A stretch of 64,000 nt of DNA from Verpa conica. Taxonomy: Eukaryota > Ascomycota > Pezizomycetes > Pezizales > Morchellaceae. A model generated the notes under the pieces. It was given only the letters and a program-made list of their open reading frames with translations. It did no database searches and was not told where the DNA came from. The position numbers and the translations under genes were made by a program. The stretch spans positions 3,348,001 through 3,412,000 of the forward strand of contig JAUFSD010000001.1 of assembly GCA_033030425.1 (NCBI GenBank), given 5' to 3'. Shown piece after piece: positions 11,289 to 24,355 of this stretch (its first letter is position 1; every line of letters begins with the position of its first letter).

Positions 11289-11721
11289 CCGGGGGTTAAG
11301 GGTAAGTACGGCGAACTGTCTGCCATTGGACAGTTCTTACATGTAAGTTTGTGGTTGGCCTGATAAGGCCACACTGGTTGCCAAAGTGGTATATGAGTTG
11401 TGGACCCCCCAAGCTAGGAGACACCACCTTAGAGACTGTAATTTGACTCCTATTGATACAGTGTTAAACATAAATCATTAAGAACAAGCCTAAAGTACTA
11501 CTGATATAAAGCTAATACAAGGTATAATCTCATACTTATTTTTTTAAATTTTTTTAGAGTATATTCCTGATTTTTAAAAGAGATATGCAAAACGTTCTCC
11601 AGACTTTTCCCCCCCATACAAATGGTGGGTATCACAGCAAAAGTATTGGCTCCTAAATGTGGCGCAAGCAGATTTCGAGCCTATGGGCGTCAAGTTCGCC
11701 GTACTTTTTGTGAACACCCGG
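11289..11721. mobile_element. TA-flanked MITE, 433 bp
   Basis: Inverted ends of about 32 bp: CCGGGGGTTAAGGGTAAGTA at 11289, and the reverse complement of the right end (to 11721) begins CCGGGTGTTCACAAAAAGTA. Both continue into CGGCGAACT. TA lies at 11287-11288 and 11722-11723. It abuts the previous element with only the TA between them. No open frame with a family motif lies inside. Confidence 0.75.
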
Positions 11722-12547
11722 TACACGGTTCTGCACAGCAATTAAACCTGGGGATGGGAACGAGACTAGTACTCCCCCTAAAAAAAGTCTATTGGTTTCG
11801 GTACCGAAACTAAAAACGAGGGTTATTAAAGGCTCCCTCCGCGCCACAAGTATCACTCAGGCCGCTAGTATATTTCCAGGAAATCAAAAAAAAAATTCTC
11901 TTGTGAATGTTGTAAAAAGTTAGGTTTTGGTGTAGAGGTACTGAAATCAATAGATTGTTTTTTCAGCGAGTAATGGTCCCTAAAATAAAAATACTTTTTT
12001 CAGGATAGATAGCTCATAGCCTTTATCTAGGGTCGTTCCCACCCCCACCATTGAAAGCACACACTATCAATTATCACAAGCTTTCAGACCGTATTGCGTA
12101 CATGTAGCCCCGTTACCCGACGTTCTCCACAAGTTATTTTAATCCAATTTTCTGACTCTGCTAAGCAGGGGCTAACGAGATTAAAAATTACACTTTCGAT
12201 AACCAATAATGGTATTTTAACTAACATGAGGATACTAGTTTAATCGGTTTCATCAATGTAGAGCCTTTCTTTCCTTAAATTTCTTGAAAGATATGTAGAT
12301 AGAAAGAAGGGTAATATACACTAAATAAGCATACTCTACACCGACCTCATGGTCAAGTCATATAAATCCGAGCCTTTTGCACTTTCCGTAGCCCTATCAT
12401 AGCTAAATTTACCTGTCTGCCCACAAAGAAGAAAAAATTAAGCACAAAAAACCCAGCTAAAAATTATAGGTAGTACCACCACTGTAACCACTCAAATGGC
12501 CGTTGCTTTTTTAATTTTTTTTAGATCCTCTACAGCTAGTATAACTT

Positions 12548-15314
12548 TTATTCTGCAATTTCACCTTCTTCACTTTCTTCTGCCTTTTCGTCAAGTTGCA
12601 TCTTTTCTGGCTGTTTAGCAGGCGTCTTTGTAACTGGAGACCGAGTATCTCTAGAGTAGTCGTAACTCCCTGGGGTCCTTTCATCAGGTGTCCTTGCTCT
12701 AGGTGTCCTCTCCTTTGGAGTTCGTTCACGCCTCGATCTCTGGCGTTAAAGTTAGTATACAATACTAGAAAGATGAGGTGTAGGATGGTATACCTTTAAA
12801 TCTCTTCTACCATCTTCACTTCCTTCAGTAGGGCTCAAAGGTCGGGCCCTTCTCCTAGTACGGTATTCATCATCACCTCTTGTCCTATAGAGTCTTTCTC
12901 TTTCTTCTTCCCTCTCCCTTCGTTCTCTGTCATAGACACTTTCTACTCTGTCTCTCTCGTGTCTATGCCTGCTCTCGGGCCTTCTTGTTTCCCCCCTCTC
13001 AGAACGATGGTGAGAAGTACTCCTTGCTGTACTTCCCCTATGTTGATATTGTCTCTCCCTCTCTCCAGCAGCCCTTCTCCTTTCCGCCTCATAGGCATCA
13101 GGCTCTGGAGACCGACTGTGATGCGAATCACGATGGTGGCGAGATTCAGTAGGTTTATGGTAAGAAGCACTTGAGCGGTGACCATTACGGGGCTCAGCAG
13201 CTGCCTCTCCACGATAAGCACGCCCATCCCTATCCTTTTCGCGCACCCTGTCTCCACGGTCTCTATCCCCACGCTCCTTCTCTTTCCGCTCTCGTTCTTT
13301 TTCTCTATCTTCATGTTTGTCTTTAAGGCGACGAATGAACTTATCGAAGGCAGTGCGACGGAGCTCATCAGGTTCAAGTGCTAAGAATTCATCTAGCTTT
13401 TGGATACGGGGGCGCACTTGCTCCCATGTATCCGTCACCTCAATAGGGGGCTCAAGATGTTTCATGGCAGACCTTAGGGCATCCATTTTACGGCGTGCGT
13501 GGCGCTCCTGTTGGTGACGATCGTCTTCGATACGTTTTACTATTTTCTCGCGGAGTTTTTCGAATAGAGCTGTCACCGTTTCACGGTCATACTGTGCTGT
13601 ACGAGGGTCAGACTTCAGCACGCCTTCTAAGTCTTCGAAGGTAGTTTGTTCCCTAATTTCAAAGCGTTTCTCCTACCCAAATAAAAAATATTAGCGCGCT
13701 CTTAGATCGCAATCAGCAGATAATTAGGAGGCTCACATCCAAAATATCCAAGACAAGGTTCCTTTTCATTCTTATATCTCTCTCAACCTCTTCCATGATA
13801 TCCCAAAACAAGTCGAGGGGCGTAGAGCCAGGCTGGCCGAGCATATTGAGATACCGTTCGTCATCCTTAATCAACGGGTGAATATGTTTCCACTTTGTTC
13901 CGACTCGGATGTCACCTTTAGAACGAAGTTGATTCAAAAGTGCCATGAAGGCCTCTCTACATCTCCTCTCCTTTCTCATCTTTGTGTTCTTGACCTTTTG
14001 TCTCTTATCGTTGAAAGTCCTCTCGAGCATTTTGATATGGTTTTCAAAAGCGTTCAACACATCAAGTTTCGACAATGCCTGGAACTTTTCTTCAGACTGG
14101 AAACGTTCATTCGCGTGGATGACCGCCTGGGCTTCTGACCAACGTGTATATGGCTCTAAATCAAGCGATTTGAGTAAGCCGACCAGCTCCTCCGACGCTT
14201 CCTTACGTGCTTGTTGCTCACGTTCCTGCTGGGCTTTTCGGAGCTCTACTATGTACTCATCGAAGAGCTGGCGACGTTCACTTTCGTCTGAACTAGAGCG
14301 GAAAATCGTTTCACCTTCGATCATGGGACGCGCAGTCCTGAGGATAGTTAGTAGATGTGTATTAATGGGCTTAGAATGCTGTGAGTAAACATACTTCCAC
14401 CTTGTATAATATTTGATTTCGGGGTGACTCTTTAGCATGACTGCAAAGTCCTGTCTCAGCTTCGTAATCCTATCCTTTGCCTTCTCCTGCTCCTGCTGTT
14501 TGAGTTCAACAATATACTTCTCAAAAGCCGCCTTCCTGTCTTTAGGATCTTTCAAAGCGCGGTACTGTGGTTCCTTGATAATTGTGCGCATCGTCTGCTC
14601 CCATGTCCAGTCTGGTGCCACTCCAGTGCGACGTAAGAGTTTGATGAAGGCCGCTTCTGCTTCATCATGAGAGGAGTATTGCGGGCCATCTTTGTCGTTA
14701 GCTAAAGCGGAAGGGAGAGACATAGGCTTAGCAGCACCATCAATGCTGGTATCCATGTGCGCGCCTTGAAGAGCAACTTGGCGGTCATTGTTTTCATAGT
14801 GATTGCTAAAATTTTGCGTACCGCCGGCGACGAAAGTTTGTTGCCTATTCTATCATTAATTCAGGTTCTGTGATTATAACTTTTGGTAATGGATATGACT
14901 AGGATAAAGTCGCAACTCACGGAATATGAGGCAATCCTAGAGGTACTTGGGTCTTCTCGAGAGCGGTTTTATAAGCCTCGGGCATCTCCCAGGTAGTCTG
15001 CCTAGTTTCTGCATGGTACCTATACCAATGTAGAATTAGCACCGCGTCGCTGATGGGTCTTACAGACAGTGAAGAGAAGCTTACCAGTACGGACGTCCAT
15101 CATCTGATTTATGTTGCTTCCATGGTAGATCCTGTAGGGCCCTCTGGAATACTATTAGTACAAAGTGTTTGATTGTATGCTTTAGGGAACAGGCGCTCAC
15201 TTCGGCTGGTGTCATAATCTCCACTGGCTTTGTCCATTGAGTAGCCTTTGTCTGGACATTATAGTAGTAGACCCGTCCCTCGGGATTCTTCGCTTCCTGC
15301 CACAGGGTCGACAT
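12548..15314 (-). CDS. prp40: pre-mRNA-processing protein Prp40 (WW-FF)
   Basis: U1 snRNP-associated splicing factor that bridges the 5' splice site and the branch-point proteins. Seven exons (15201-15314, 15085-15143, 14921-15019, 14395-14844, 13737-14337, 12794-13672, 12548-12739) give 797 aa. Two WW domains open the protein (MSTLWQEAKNPEGRVYYYN... and W...DDGRPYWYHAETRQTTWEMP). Several FF domains follow, for example from DEAEAAFIKLLRRTG, each with the W-T-W...R pattern. The C-terminal quarter is an Arg/Glu/Asp-rich disordered tail with RERTP repeats, ending EEGEIAE. The ATG at 15314 was chosen because the WW domain starts directly after it; upstream in-frame codons give low-complexity sequence. 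The intron at 14338-14394 is 57 bp and in frame, so unspliced RNA would also be open there. Confidence 0.93.
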
Positions 15315-15758
15315 GATCGATGAAGGATTGGAGTGGCAAAGGAGAGGAAGGGTGAATAATGATGCTGGGGTAAACGGAGTAGAATGGAAAAGGTGAAGAG
15401 GATTGTTTGACGTTCTTTCTGTCTTCTCTTTTTTTTCCCCCAGGAGCTGCAATGGAAGGTTTCGCGCAGCAGAAAGGGAAGACACGGTAGGTAGGGAGGC
15501 TGGCGATCTCCACCAACGAACACTTAGCCCTGACCCTTAGCCTCAAAAGTCACTCAATTGAAGTCACAATATCACGTCAAAGTCACGCAAGTCACAGAGT
15601 CTCTGCAGCGGCCTGCAGTCCGGGTCTTTGCACGTCACTCATTGGACTAGTTGAAAAAGAGGAAGTAGAGTGGGAGAAAAGACTAACCTAGTGACAGATA
15701 GATACATATATCGAGTTTCAAGAAAGAGCTATTGCTCTCATCTTTCTCAGCGTCCAGA
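15315..15758. promoter_or_regulatory. divergent promoter region, PRP40 / TRS65
   Basis: 444 bp between two start codons pointing apart. It must hold both promoters and 5' leaders. No recognisable binding-site array or repeat was seen. Confidence 0.5.
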
Positions 15759-17694
15759 ATGCCCACTTCAGCTTCACGGGGAAAGACACATGCCCGAACA
15801 AATACCGTCGAGATCCAGGAATCCGCCCGCCTCGAACTTGTTATTCCTCAAGCTTCAGACCTTGACATCTCACACGCAATTGCTAGAGCACTCGAAGATG
15901 ATGGGAAGCCAGCTGCAACATATGCTGGCGGAATTCCCGCCGTAGCTAACATTGCACAACGCGATTCGCTTTTCTACGGTTTGTCAAAAATCCTTTATTC
16001 GGAAGACTAGGGACGAAGGTTAATGATTTTGCTTCGTTTGTAGATGAGACACTTCCGGTCTTTGTGGTACTTCAAATCCTCATCCCTTTAGATGAAAGTC
16101 TCTACGAATCCTACCTATCCAGGCTCGCTGTATCTCTCGAGGTAGCAGCGGTGGACGGTCAAAAGAGGCAGACAGATTATGGGGGAAAGGGCCACGAGCA
16201 ACTTCATCTACTATTCCAGACTGTTGTGGATGAAAAGGAAACCCAGCGGATTCTGTTGGAGGATGACTCACAAAGGCTAGCTATATGGAAGCTAGAGGTC
16301 CCATTAGGCCACCCCCGAGCTCGTCTAAATAATCCTCGTGTAATATTCACAGCTTCGACCACCATACGGCCAACAGAGCTCCAGAAACCGGTGATCGAGG
16401 ATGAATACATCACTTCTAGGCAACCCGTTGGCCTCAACCTTCTTGAGTCCTACTCAGATGACCCTTATTTGTCTTCAATTGCCCCGCGACTGTCAGCATC
16501 TCGGGTCTCTCGAGTAATTCCTGTGACCCAAGCTCCCCAACAAAATTTACGTCCGTTTGGTTATGCTTCAAAACGCTCTTTTAATATATACCCAGCGATT
16601 AACATTCGTTTACGATATTCTCGTATTTTCTCTGGGACAAAACAAACAATTATTGCTTCTCTTGATCTCGAAGTGACACCTTTCGGGGATTGTGATGTCA
16701 CTATTGAGAACGTCGACATTGCACTATCAGGCGGAAGAGCAGATGCATTAGAAGGCACATCTTCATCTACACTACCGATAGAATGCCGGCCCAGAGATGA
16801 TATTACATTCCTATATACCCTTACCCAAACAGACCTTCTCCCAACCTCTAACGTCCCTACACCAATCCCTTCCAACTCTCCAGTTCGACCAATTTCAGTG
16901 AGCTTAAAAGCAACAGCGCACCTTTCCTCAGTCTGCCACCCTAAGATATTCACAAATTGGACAACAACCGTAGATTTCTCTCCACCTGCAGTAACACCAT
17001 CATTCCCCCCTACTCCCGGAATACAGCGGACCCATCGCCCCCCTTCGCTGGGAAGTATAATTCACGGCGCAACTGTTTCTTCATCTACTGGGATCCGGCC
17101 GGTTTACCAGCCCGCACAACCTTCACCAAATATCGCCTTTACTCCACCTATAATTTCATCCCCCTCTTTTACGTCCTTTCAGAATCAGGATAGTGCCTTG
17201 GGCCTAACAATAACCTTTTCAGGTCCTTCAAGGGTATATGTGGGTGAAGTTTTCCTATGGACGGTATTCGTTGTGAACCGTTCTCAGAGGCCGAGAAAAT
17301 TAGCGCTCATAGTTCCACCAAAACGGCGAAAAGTTGGGGAAGGGAAAGTACTGCCTCCTCGGCCGGTAGGAGATGATGCGACGGAATCAGTGTTAGAGGA
17401 GAGTATTGTATATCAAACACACAGAGCACAATATCTAGAACCAGCAGAATTAGTGCCACTGGTCAACGATGTTAGAATTGGGTACGTTATATAACAAAGT
17501 TCCAAAAATTAATTCTAATAAGACCAATTACTAGGCCATTACTACCCTCAGCATGCCACACAGCTGAACTTCGGTTCATCGCGCTAGCAACTGGTGTACT
17601 GAACGTCGAGGGCGTTCGGGTGGTAGATTTGGTAACAAATGAAACCACAGACTGTAGGGACTTGCCGAGTATTGTTTCTGTAGGGAAAAGATAA
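15759..17694 (+). CDS. trs65: TRAPPII complex subunit Trs65
   Basis: Fungal-specific subunit of the TRAPPII Rab-activating complex acting in late Golgi traffic and cell-wall supply. Three exons (15759-15978, 16044-17481, 17535-17694) give 605 aa; introns are 65 and 53 bp. Family features include an N-terminal segment ending SLFYDETLPVFVVLQILIPLDE across the first junction and Ig-like beta-rich middle and C-terminal parts. There is also a low-complexity Pro/Ser linker around NVPTPIPSNSPVRP. The last exon supplies the closing beta-sandwich strand (LRFIALATGVLNVEG). There is no membrane span. The start at 15759 (MPTSASRGK) is the first in-frame ATG. Assignment rests on overall resemblance to the Trs65 family rather than catalytic motifs. 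Confidence 0.85.
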
Positions 17695-18493
17695 AGCTGG
17701 GGGTATGCGGGGAAAGGCATCTCTTTGGTTTAAAGAAGCTAGGGCTCGTATAATGAAATATAGCATGCTGTTGGGGGCGGCTTATGGATGTACGATATAT
17801 AGGATAGGATAATTTTTTAGGAAAAAGAAGAAAAGAAACTAGTAGCTGATATTTAAAGAGCGTATTTTTTAAATAGTTTTAAGAGTCGCTAATTAATTAA
17901 CAGCTGGAGCGAACAGAAAAGAAGGTATGTTTAGTAAAGTTACATACCACATGTAGTATAGATACCTTAATATAACTAGAGGCTATATATAGCATTAAAT
18001 GCAGTATCTTGATAGTATATAAGTACTATATAGGTAAAGGTCGGTAAATAAGACTTAGCTACGTCTCTCTTTCAAAATGAATTTGAAATAGTGGAGAAAT
18101 GGCTTTGTAGGTCAAACTTGGTGTAGGGTTACATGTAGTGTTATTTGTAGGGTTATTTTTTACACTTACATATGTCTCCCTAAGATGAGAGAAGCCCAGA
18201 TTATTGGGGCTGAGATTAAGGTTATGATTATAGGAAATCTAGCTGGCTTAATTCATAGTAGGCTCTTTTGCTTCTATCCATATCAGATATTCTCCTTTAA
18301 TCTTAAAATAATTACTCTAATTAATGAATAACAAAATAAAACAAAAGTAAAAATAAATATGACCTTCTCTGTTGCCTTTGCTACTACATCATGTATCTAC
18401 TTTAGGATAGCAAACAGATGTAAGTAATCGACAAGATATGAAAGGCTTTGTTTCAAGCTATATAGATACATCATACAGATACAATTTTTGTCT
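17695..18493. other. AT-rich convergent intergenic region
   Basis: 799 bp between the 3' ends of TRS65 and IPI3. It is AT-rich, as expected for two terminators facing each other. No gene or structured repeat was seen. Confidence 0.6.
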
Positions 18494-20183
18494 CTAAATA
18501 TCATTAAACTTAGCACTAGCACTAGCACTACTACTGTTATTCCCCAACAGCAATCTTGCATGAATATCCCATGTATTTCGGTGTAACGTTGCCAGACGAT
18601 CATAATGGTCATACAATGTCGCTAGCTCACTTTCCAATGCCTCTGTCCTATGTTTTGATGCTAAGGAGGGTTTATACACTCTCATATCCACCGCGCCTAT
18701 CAAAATAGCTTCCATATCTGAAAATGGTGTGAAGTTTGAAGTTTGAATGGAAGTTTTCGAGGTAAGGGATATTGAAACAGTCTCGGGGGCGGCATCAGTG
18801 AATTTAGTCATCAGGTTGTAGGTATGCAGGTCAGTTATTGTAGAGGCGGAAGCGAGAACGGCATCGTAACGGGGTTTTTTAACTGTTATTTGCTTAGTAG
18901 TACCTTGGATGTTAGGGATCTTTGATATGAAGCCATCTGGAGCGAGGATTTTAATAGATGTTATAGAGGCTGTATATGTAAGCGTATTAAAATATAATAT
19001 AGAAAGCGGAAGTTGTGCCTACATTTGAGGTGTGCTAAACTTCGGAATACATGGCCTGTCGCTATATCCCAGATATTGACATCTCCTTTCTCGTTTCCAG
19101 TAACAAGATAATTTCCTTCGTAGACGGTTCCTATCGATGTTATAGGACTTTCATGGTTGGTAGTATGCCATCGGTTTCCTTGAAGCGATATAGGGACATC
19201 TCGAAACTTTTCGGAGAAGAGCTGGTGGGAGGTTGAGTCTATACCTTCGTCCAAGATAGTAGAATTGTAGAAATCGACGCTTTGTACTGTTCCATCTTCG
19301 AGACCTGCATAGAAAGCGCGATCTGTGGGATCAAGAGCTAGGGATGTAGGTATAGAGGAAAATATATATGTTCGTAAGTGGGTACCGGTGTGATAATCCC
19401 ATACCTAATGAGGGTCAGTGATCATGATACAACTAAATTTCATAGCGCATTAAGAAGGGCTCCTACAATACAAGAAAGGTCTCTTGAGGCAGTAACCAAA
19501 ATATCAGTTGGCCCTCCAGTACCGATTCTCCCAGGCAAAACAGCGGTGACTTCTCGCTGGTGGCGGTCAAGAATTCTCTCGGGCTTTCTTTCACTGTTTC
19601 GGATGTCGAGCAAAGATGTTAGGGACCACACATAGACATTACTATCTGCAGAACCTGTTATGATGAAATTTGAGTTGATGTTGAAGGCAACGCAAGTTAC
19701 TTTCTGGAGGTGTATTTGAGGAGTTGCGATAAATCGGCCAGTGGCAGTCTAGAATGTATTACACAGTTACAAGGGTTTTCGAGATGGGATTTCTAGATTG
19801 TGATTGGCTCTCTAATCACTATAGATATTGGAGAAACAAACCTCCCATATTGTAAGTCGCCCAGACTCAGTTCCCCCAGCTACAAATTCTCCGCATCCTC
19901 CACTAGCTTCAATGACTGTAAACTTTTCTTGGAATGGTACTGTAGACTCTAAACTCTGCTTTGCTCGGCTATAGACATTAATAACTGCCTTATCACTCTG
20001 CGCCGCGAACAAATGTGATCGAGTCACTGCAAGACAGTTTTTAAGTGTCGAAGAGCGCTTGAAGCTTGCTGTTTGAGAATATGTGTGCAAGTCGAAAACG
20101 GTAATACTAGGTTCGGCAGTCGAAACATTAGAGTTGTCGAGCGAGGATCGATGGGTCCCAATGATAACTTGTTCAGTCAACAT
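18494..20183 (-). CDS. ipi3: Ipi3, WD40 subunit of the Rix1 pre-60S complex
   Basis: WD-repeat protein (WDR18 in animals) of the Rix1-Ipi1-Ipi3 complex, needed for ITS2 processing and maturation of the large ribosomal subunit in the nucleus. Four exons (19842-20183, 19467-19748, 19404 down to 19023, 18494-18969) give 493 aa; introns are 93, 62 and 53 bp. The start MLTEQVIIGTHRSS is typical. Propeller blades show GRLTIWE, DSNVYVWSL, SRDLSCIVWDYHTGTHLRTY (across a junction) and KGDVNIWDIATG. The C-terminal helical segment (LESELATLYDHYDRL) matches the tail seen in the family. It is divergent with UTP22. Confidence 0.9.
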
Positions 20184-20430
20184 TATTCAGGTATATCTTT
20201 AGTATATCTACTCTGAATAATGTAGAATAAGAGGTAGTTTGCGGGGAAGTTGTAATGGTTAGAGTGAGTGCTGGAGGTCCCTAAGGATGGTTTTTCCCCC
20301 CAACGGTGGAGCCTCATGATCCGTGCGCAAAGCTAGGGTAACACAAGAAAATTCTTAGACATTTTGAAATCCTGATACTACAAGTTGTAAGCAACCACAT
20401 TTTCCCTAGAAACCTCTAAGGACAACCACA
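20184..20430. promoter_or_regulatory. shared divergent promoter, IPI3 / UTP22
   Basis: Only 247 bp separate the start codons of two ribosome-assembly genes that point apart. Co-regulation by a bidirectional promoter is likely by inference. I looked for budding-yeast PAC and RRPE elements and did not see a clean match. Confidence 0.6.
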
Positions 20431-23400
20431 ATGACCCCCGTTACGAAGAAACGCCGAACTAATTTCGAGGATGTCAACACTCTAGACTCTGCTAATGATC
20501 CTAAATCTGAAGATATAATCTCAGATGAAGAAATGAATGAGGAGTTCTCTAGCGGCGCAGGAACTTCCAATGTCGACCTGAAGGAACGAAAGCAAGCGAA
20601 GCACAAGAGTTCTGGAAGGGTAGTTTCTGAGCAGGAAAAGGCTCAAGCTGTCGGCGATATATACGAATATAAATCGAACGTGTTCCGGATGGAGACGGAA
20701 GAGCTACTAAAGGAAGTCCGTTTGGATTACCAAAAGCGTATGGGACCTACAGAGAAAGTTTTGCATAAGTTGAAAAGTATTATTGAGGCTATCCCTGAAC
20801 GTTTGGATATTTCTGTGGGTTCATTGCTCAATTTCTCCGACAGACTGTTAGGCTAATAGCGCAACCACAGATCTGTGAAGCTGAGAAAGAAATGGAGAAG
20901 CGCAAGATCAATATCCCCTTCCCAGACCCCAAACCAGCAAAAGATGTTATGTACAAATTCTCATATGCAAAACCGTCTTATATCAACATAGTTGGCGGCT
21001 ATGCGCTCAGGACAGTAATTAAGCAGAGAAAAGGAGTTTCGATTGACCTGATCATCTCAATGCCCTCAGTATGTCTACTACCCACAAGATGAACAATAGA
21101 ATACTAAAGTATATTTAGACTATTTTCCAGGAGAAAGACTACTTAAATTACCGGTACTTCCATAAGAGGGCATATTATCTCGCAAGTTTAGCCGCAGGGA
21201 TTCAGGATTCTAAAGCTCTCAAAATAAACTTATCAGTCAGTTATATCAACGACGACCCCCTACGTCCGATTCTAGTGGTTTCTCCCAACGGTGGTGAGTT
21301 TTCTTGTCCTTTTAAAGGGGTAGAATCTTCTTAATTAAAACCTGGCAGATGGTGAACTTGATTTTACAATATCAAAGTGCACAATCAGATTAATTCCTGC
21401 TGTTTCTCGAGATAAATTTACTATAAACAAACTCCTTCCCTCTAAGAATTGTGTGAGGCCTACTCAGGACCTTGGAGGAGACAACACAAAGTCACCTAAA
21501 CTCGATCCAACAACTTTGTATAATTCGTCTCTATTAGCAGATACGACCTACTTTCAACATCTATCACAACTCTATGCTAGCTCAGAGTCTTGTGTGGCAT
21601 TCAAAGATGCGTGTATTCTAGGGCGGGTATGGTTGCGACAGCGCGGATTCGGTGGGGGTATTAGCAAGGGTGGGTTTGGTCATTTCGAGTGGGCCATGTT
21701 TATAGCATTCCTGCTGAAAGGAGGGGGCCCGAAGGGGCATGCAATTCTTTCCTTGGGATACAGCAACTATCAGATTTTCAAAGCTATCATCCAGTTCCTG
21801 GCAACAAGAGACCTGGTGGCAAATCCTCTAATTTTCAACGCTGGCGAGGAAGCAATGGTTAAGGGCTCGAAGCTACCAGTATTATTTGATGGCTCCAATG
21901 GACTGAACTTGTTGTTTAAAATGACTCCATGGTCTTATAAATTGGTTTGTAATACCATGTGTAATATTCCTAAAGACTTGAGAGCTGACTACCAAAAGCT
22001 AAAACACGAGGCGACAGTAACCATGAAGCTCCTAAACGATGCAGTATCCGACAACTTTGATGCTATATTTTTAAACAGAGTTGATGGACTATGCTTCAGA
22101 TTTGATTCCATTGCTCACATTCCAATCCCCTTAGCGGGAGAAGGATCGGAGTCAGCCTCAGTAGCAAAGTGTTCTAATGACACAAACTACATATTATCAT
22201 ACTCCCAGAAACTCTACGATGTTCTGATGAGGGGCCTCGGAGATAGGGTTTCTCTAATCAACCTGACCCTACCACCACCAACCCAAAAAAGTGTCAGCCC
22301 CGGGCAACCATCAGAAATTAATGAAGAAAAAATAACTGTCAGTTTTCTGCTGAATTCTACACAATACGCACGAGCTGTAGATCATGGTCCCCAGGCCGAA
22401 AACAAGAAAGAGGCAGCAGAATATCGTAAATTCTGGGGTCCCAAAGCAGACTTACGTAGGTTTAAAGATGGAAGTATCCTAGAGAGTATTGTCTGGACGG
22501 ATAAAGACACCAAATTGCCGATTTTCAATCAGATAACCCAATACATTGTGGAGCGACATATTGGTGTTGAAGTTGCAAAGAACATAACTTTTATCGGCGA
22601 CGAATTTGCTCAGCTTCTATCAAGATCCCAGATTTCTGGTTCGCAGGCTACGGCCCTCTTTCAGCCGGCAATGAGTGGTTTCGATACGCTTGTCAAGGAT
22701 CTACGAGAGCTTGAGGGCCTGCCATTACAAGTCCGACAGATATCCGCAACTGCGCCTTCGTTACGTTATTCTACAGTTCTGGTCCCATTGGTTACTGCAA
22801 ATGGACAGAGTTTAATGAGCCCAGCGGATGTGGTTGTGCAGTTTGAAAGCTCACTTAAATGGCCCGAGGACCTGGTTGCCGTTCAGAAAGCTAAAATCGC
22901 TTTCCTCTTGAAGATAGCCGAGCTCCTCGAACAAGCGAAAGGCAAGGATGTCTTTACCCGAGTTGGTCTTGAAAATGAAAGATGCAGCATCATGAATGGT
23001 GCTTTCCTAGACATAGTTTACCTGACTGGTGCTACATTTCGGGTTCGAATCTACCATGATAAAGAACGTAATCTTCTTGAGAGACAGTTAAAGAGTAAAG
23101 ATCTCTCCCTTCGTACAAGAGATGAAATTAGCCAGGCGCTATCAGAACATTGCCGGTCGTTCATCTACAGCCCTCTCCACACGCAAGATCTTCAAAAGCT
23201 TTGCCACCGATTCCCGACCCTTTCTTCAACAATACGGCTAGTCAAGAAGTGGTTTCACTCACACCTATTATCTCCTCACATTTCAGATGAACTGGTAGAA
23301 CTTATAACACTCCGGTGCTTTATCAATCCCTCTCCCTGGGCAACACCATCTAGCATCATGACTGGGTTCCTGAGGACGATCTTATTCATTTCTCAGTGGG

Positions 23401-24243
23401 ACTGGAGGACAGAGCCGTTAATTGTAGACATGTCTACTGGTGACTTGGTACCGTCAAACATTCAAGAGATTAATGAGAGATTCAATACAATGAGAAAGAG
23501 CGACCCTGCGCTAAATAGGGTAGTTCTTTTTGTAGCCTCAAACCACAACCAAGAAGGAACTATATGGACAGAGAATAGGCCGGCGAAAGTCATGGCGGCT
23601 AGAATGACGGCGTTAGCCAAGAGTGCTTGTGAAGCAGTTGAGAAAGGTGGACCGACATTCAAAGCCGAAACTCTCTTCACTCCTTCTATGAAAGACTATG
23701 ACTTTGTCCTTCAACTCGACCCACTATTCACTACGATAGGGATCTGGAGAGGAAAGCAGCAACAATCGAAATTCAAAAACTTACGGAAACCAGAAGTCAT
23801 CACAGAGAAAGATATTGCAAAGCTAGCACTTGACCCTGTGGAGATGTTTCTTTCAGATCTCTCGGTTCATCCCCTGATATCCCCTACATCAGCTTTTATA
23901 TTCTTACTTACTGTTTTTTCAGGCTGTTTATGGCGACAATATCACCACCTCATATGACTGTTTAGCCGGCACCATGGTAGGATGTCTATGGAGCCCATTA
24001 TGTACGAGTGCTAGAGGATGGAAGGTAAATCTTACATATTCTACGGCTCCGGTTCAAGGAACTAGTGAAATTGGGGATGATAGTGGAAATGTGAGGCTCT
24101 CCCAGCTTGCTTTGGCTTTTTACCTGCTAATAGTGACCTCTAACTAGGATAAAAAGCTTATACCCAATAAGATGGCCATGCTTAATGAAATCGCAAGGTT
24201 GGGAGATGGACTTGTGACGAGAATTGATGTGAATAGGTTGTAA
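20431..24243 (+). CDS. utp22: Utp22 (Nrap) small-subunit processome protein
   Basis: Component of the UtpC module of the SSU processome, needed for 18S rRNA processing in the nucleolus. Six exons (20431-20814, 20871-21068, 21131-21293, 21349-23864, 23923-24090, 24148-24243) give 1174 aa. The acidic N-terminus follows MTPVTKKRRTNFEDV. The body shows the Nrap pattern of tandem nucleotidyltransferase-like folds, for example VGGYALRTVIKQ, CILGRVWLRQRGF, LRRFKDGSILESIVW and LVKKWFHSHLL. The C-terminus has YDCLAGTMVGCLWSP and ends DVNRL. The intron at 23865-23922 has a weak donor (GTTCAT) but is required: without it the conserved C-terminus is lost. Length fits the family. Confidence 0.92.
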
Positions 24244-24355
24244 ATACATAGTGAAAATTATAACTATATTTCCCTTATAATTGAGGCATATGTAGTACAG
24301 AGGTTTATCCCTAAGCCCCTAGCCCATTACGTCACATGCGTTAGATACATATATC

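Larger units (their letters stand above)
10051..12547. other. repeat-rich intergenic region
   Basis: About 2.5 kb between the NLR promoter and the 3' end of PRP40. It contains three TA-flanked inverted-repeat elements and a short hairpin, listed separately. The stretch 10860-11100 is rich in CCGAA/CTCGG words. Open frames at 10560-10860 and 11100-11860 fall within the inverted repeats and are not considered genes. From about 11860 to 12500 I see only AT-rich sequence. Confidence 0.6.

Noticed and set aside
20184..20430. Possible PAC/RRPE elements in the IPI3/UTP22 promoter
   Set aside because: CTCATGATC is close to the PAC complement but not a match, and no RRPE core was found.
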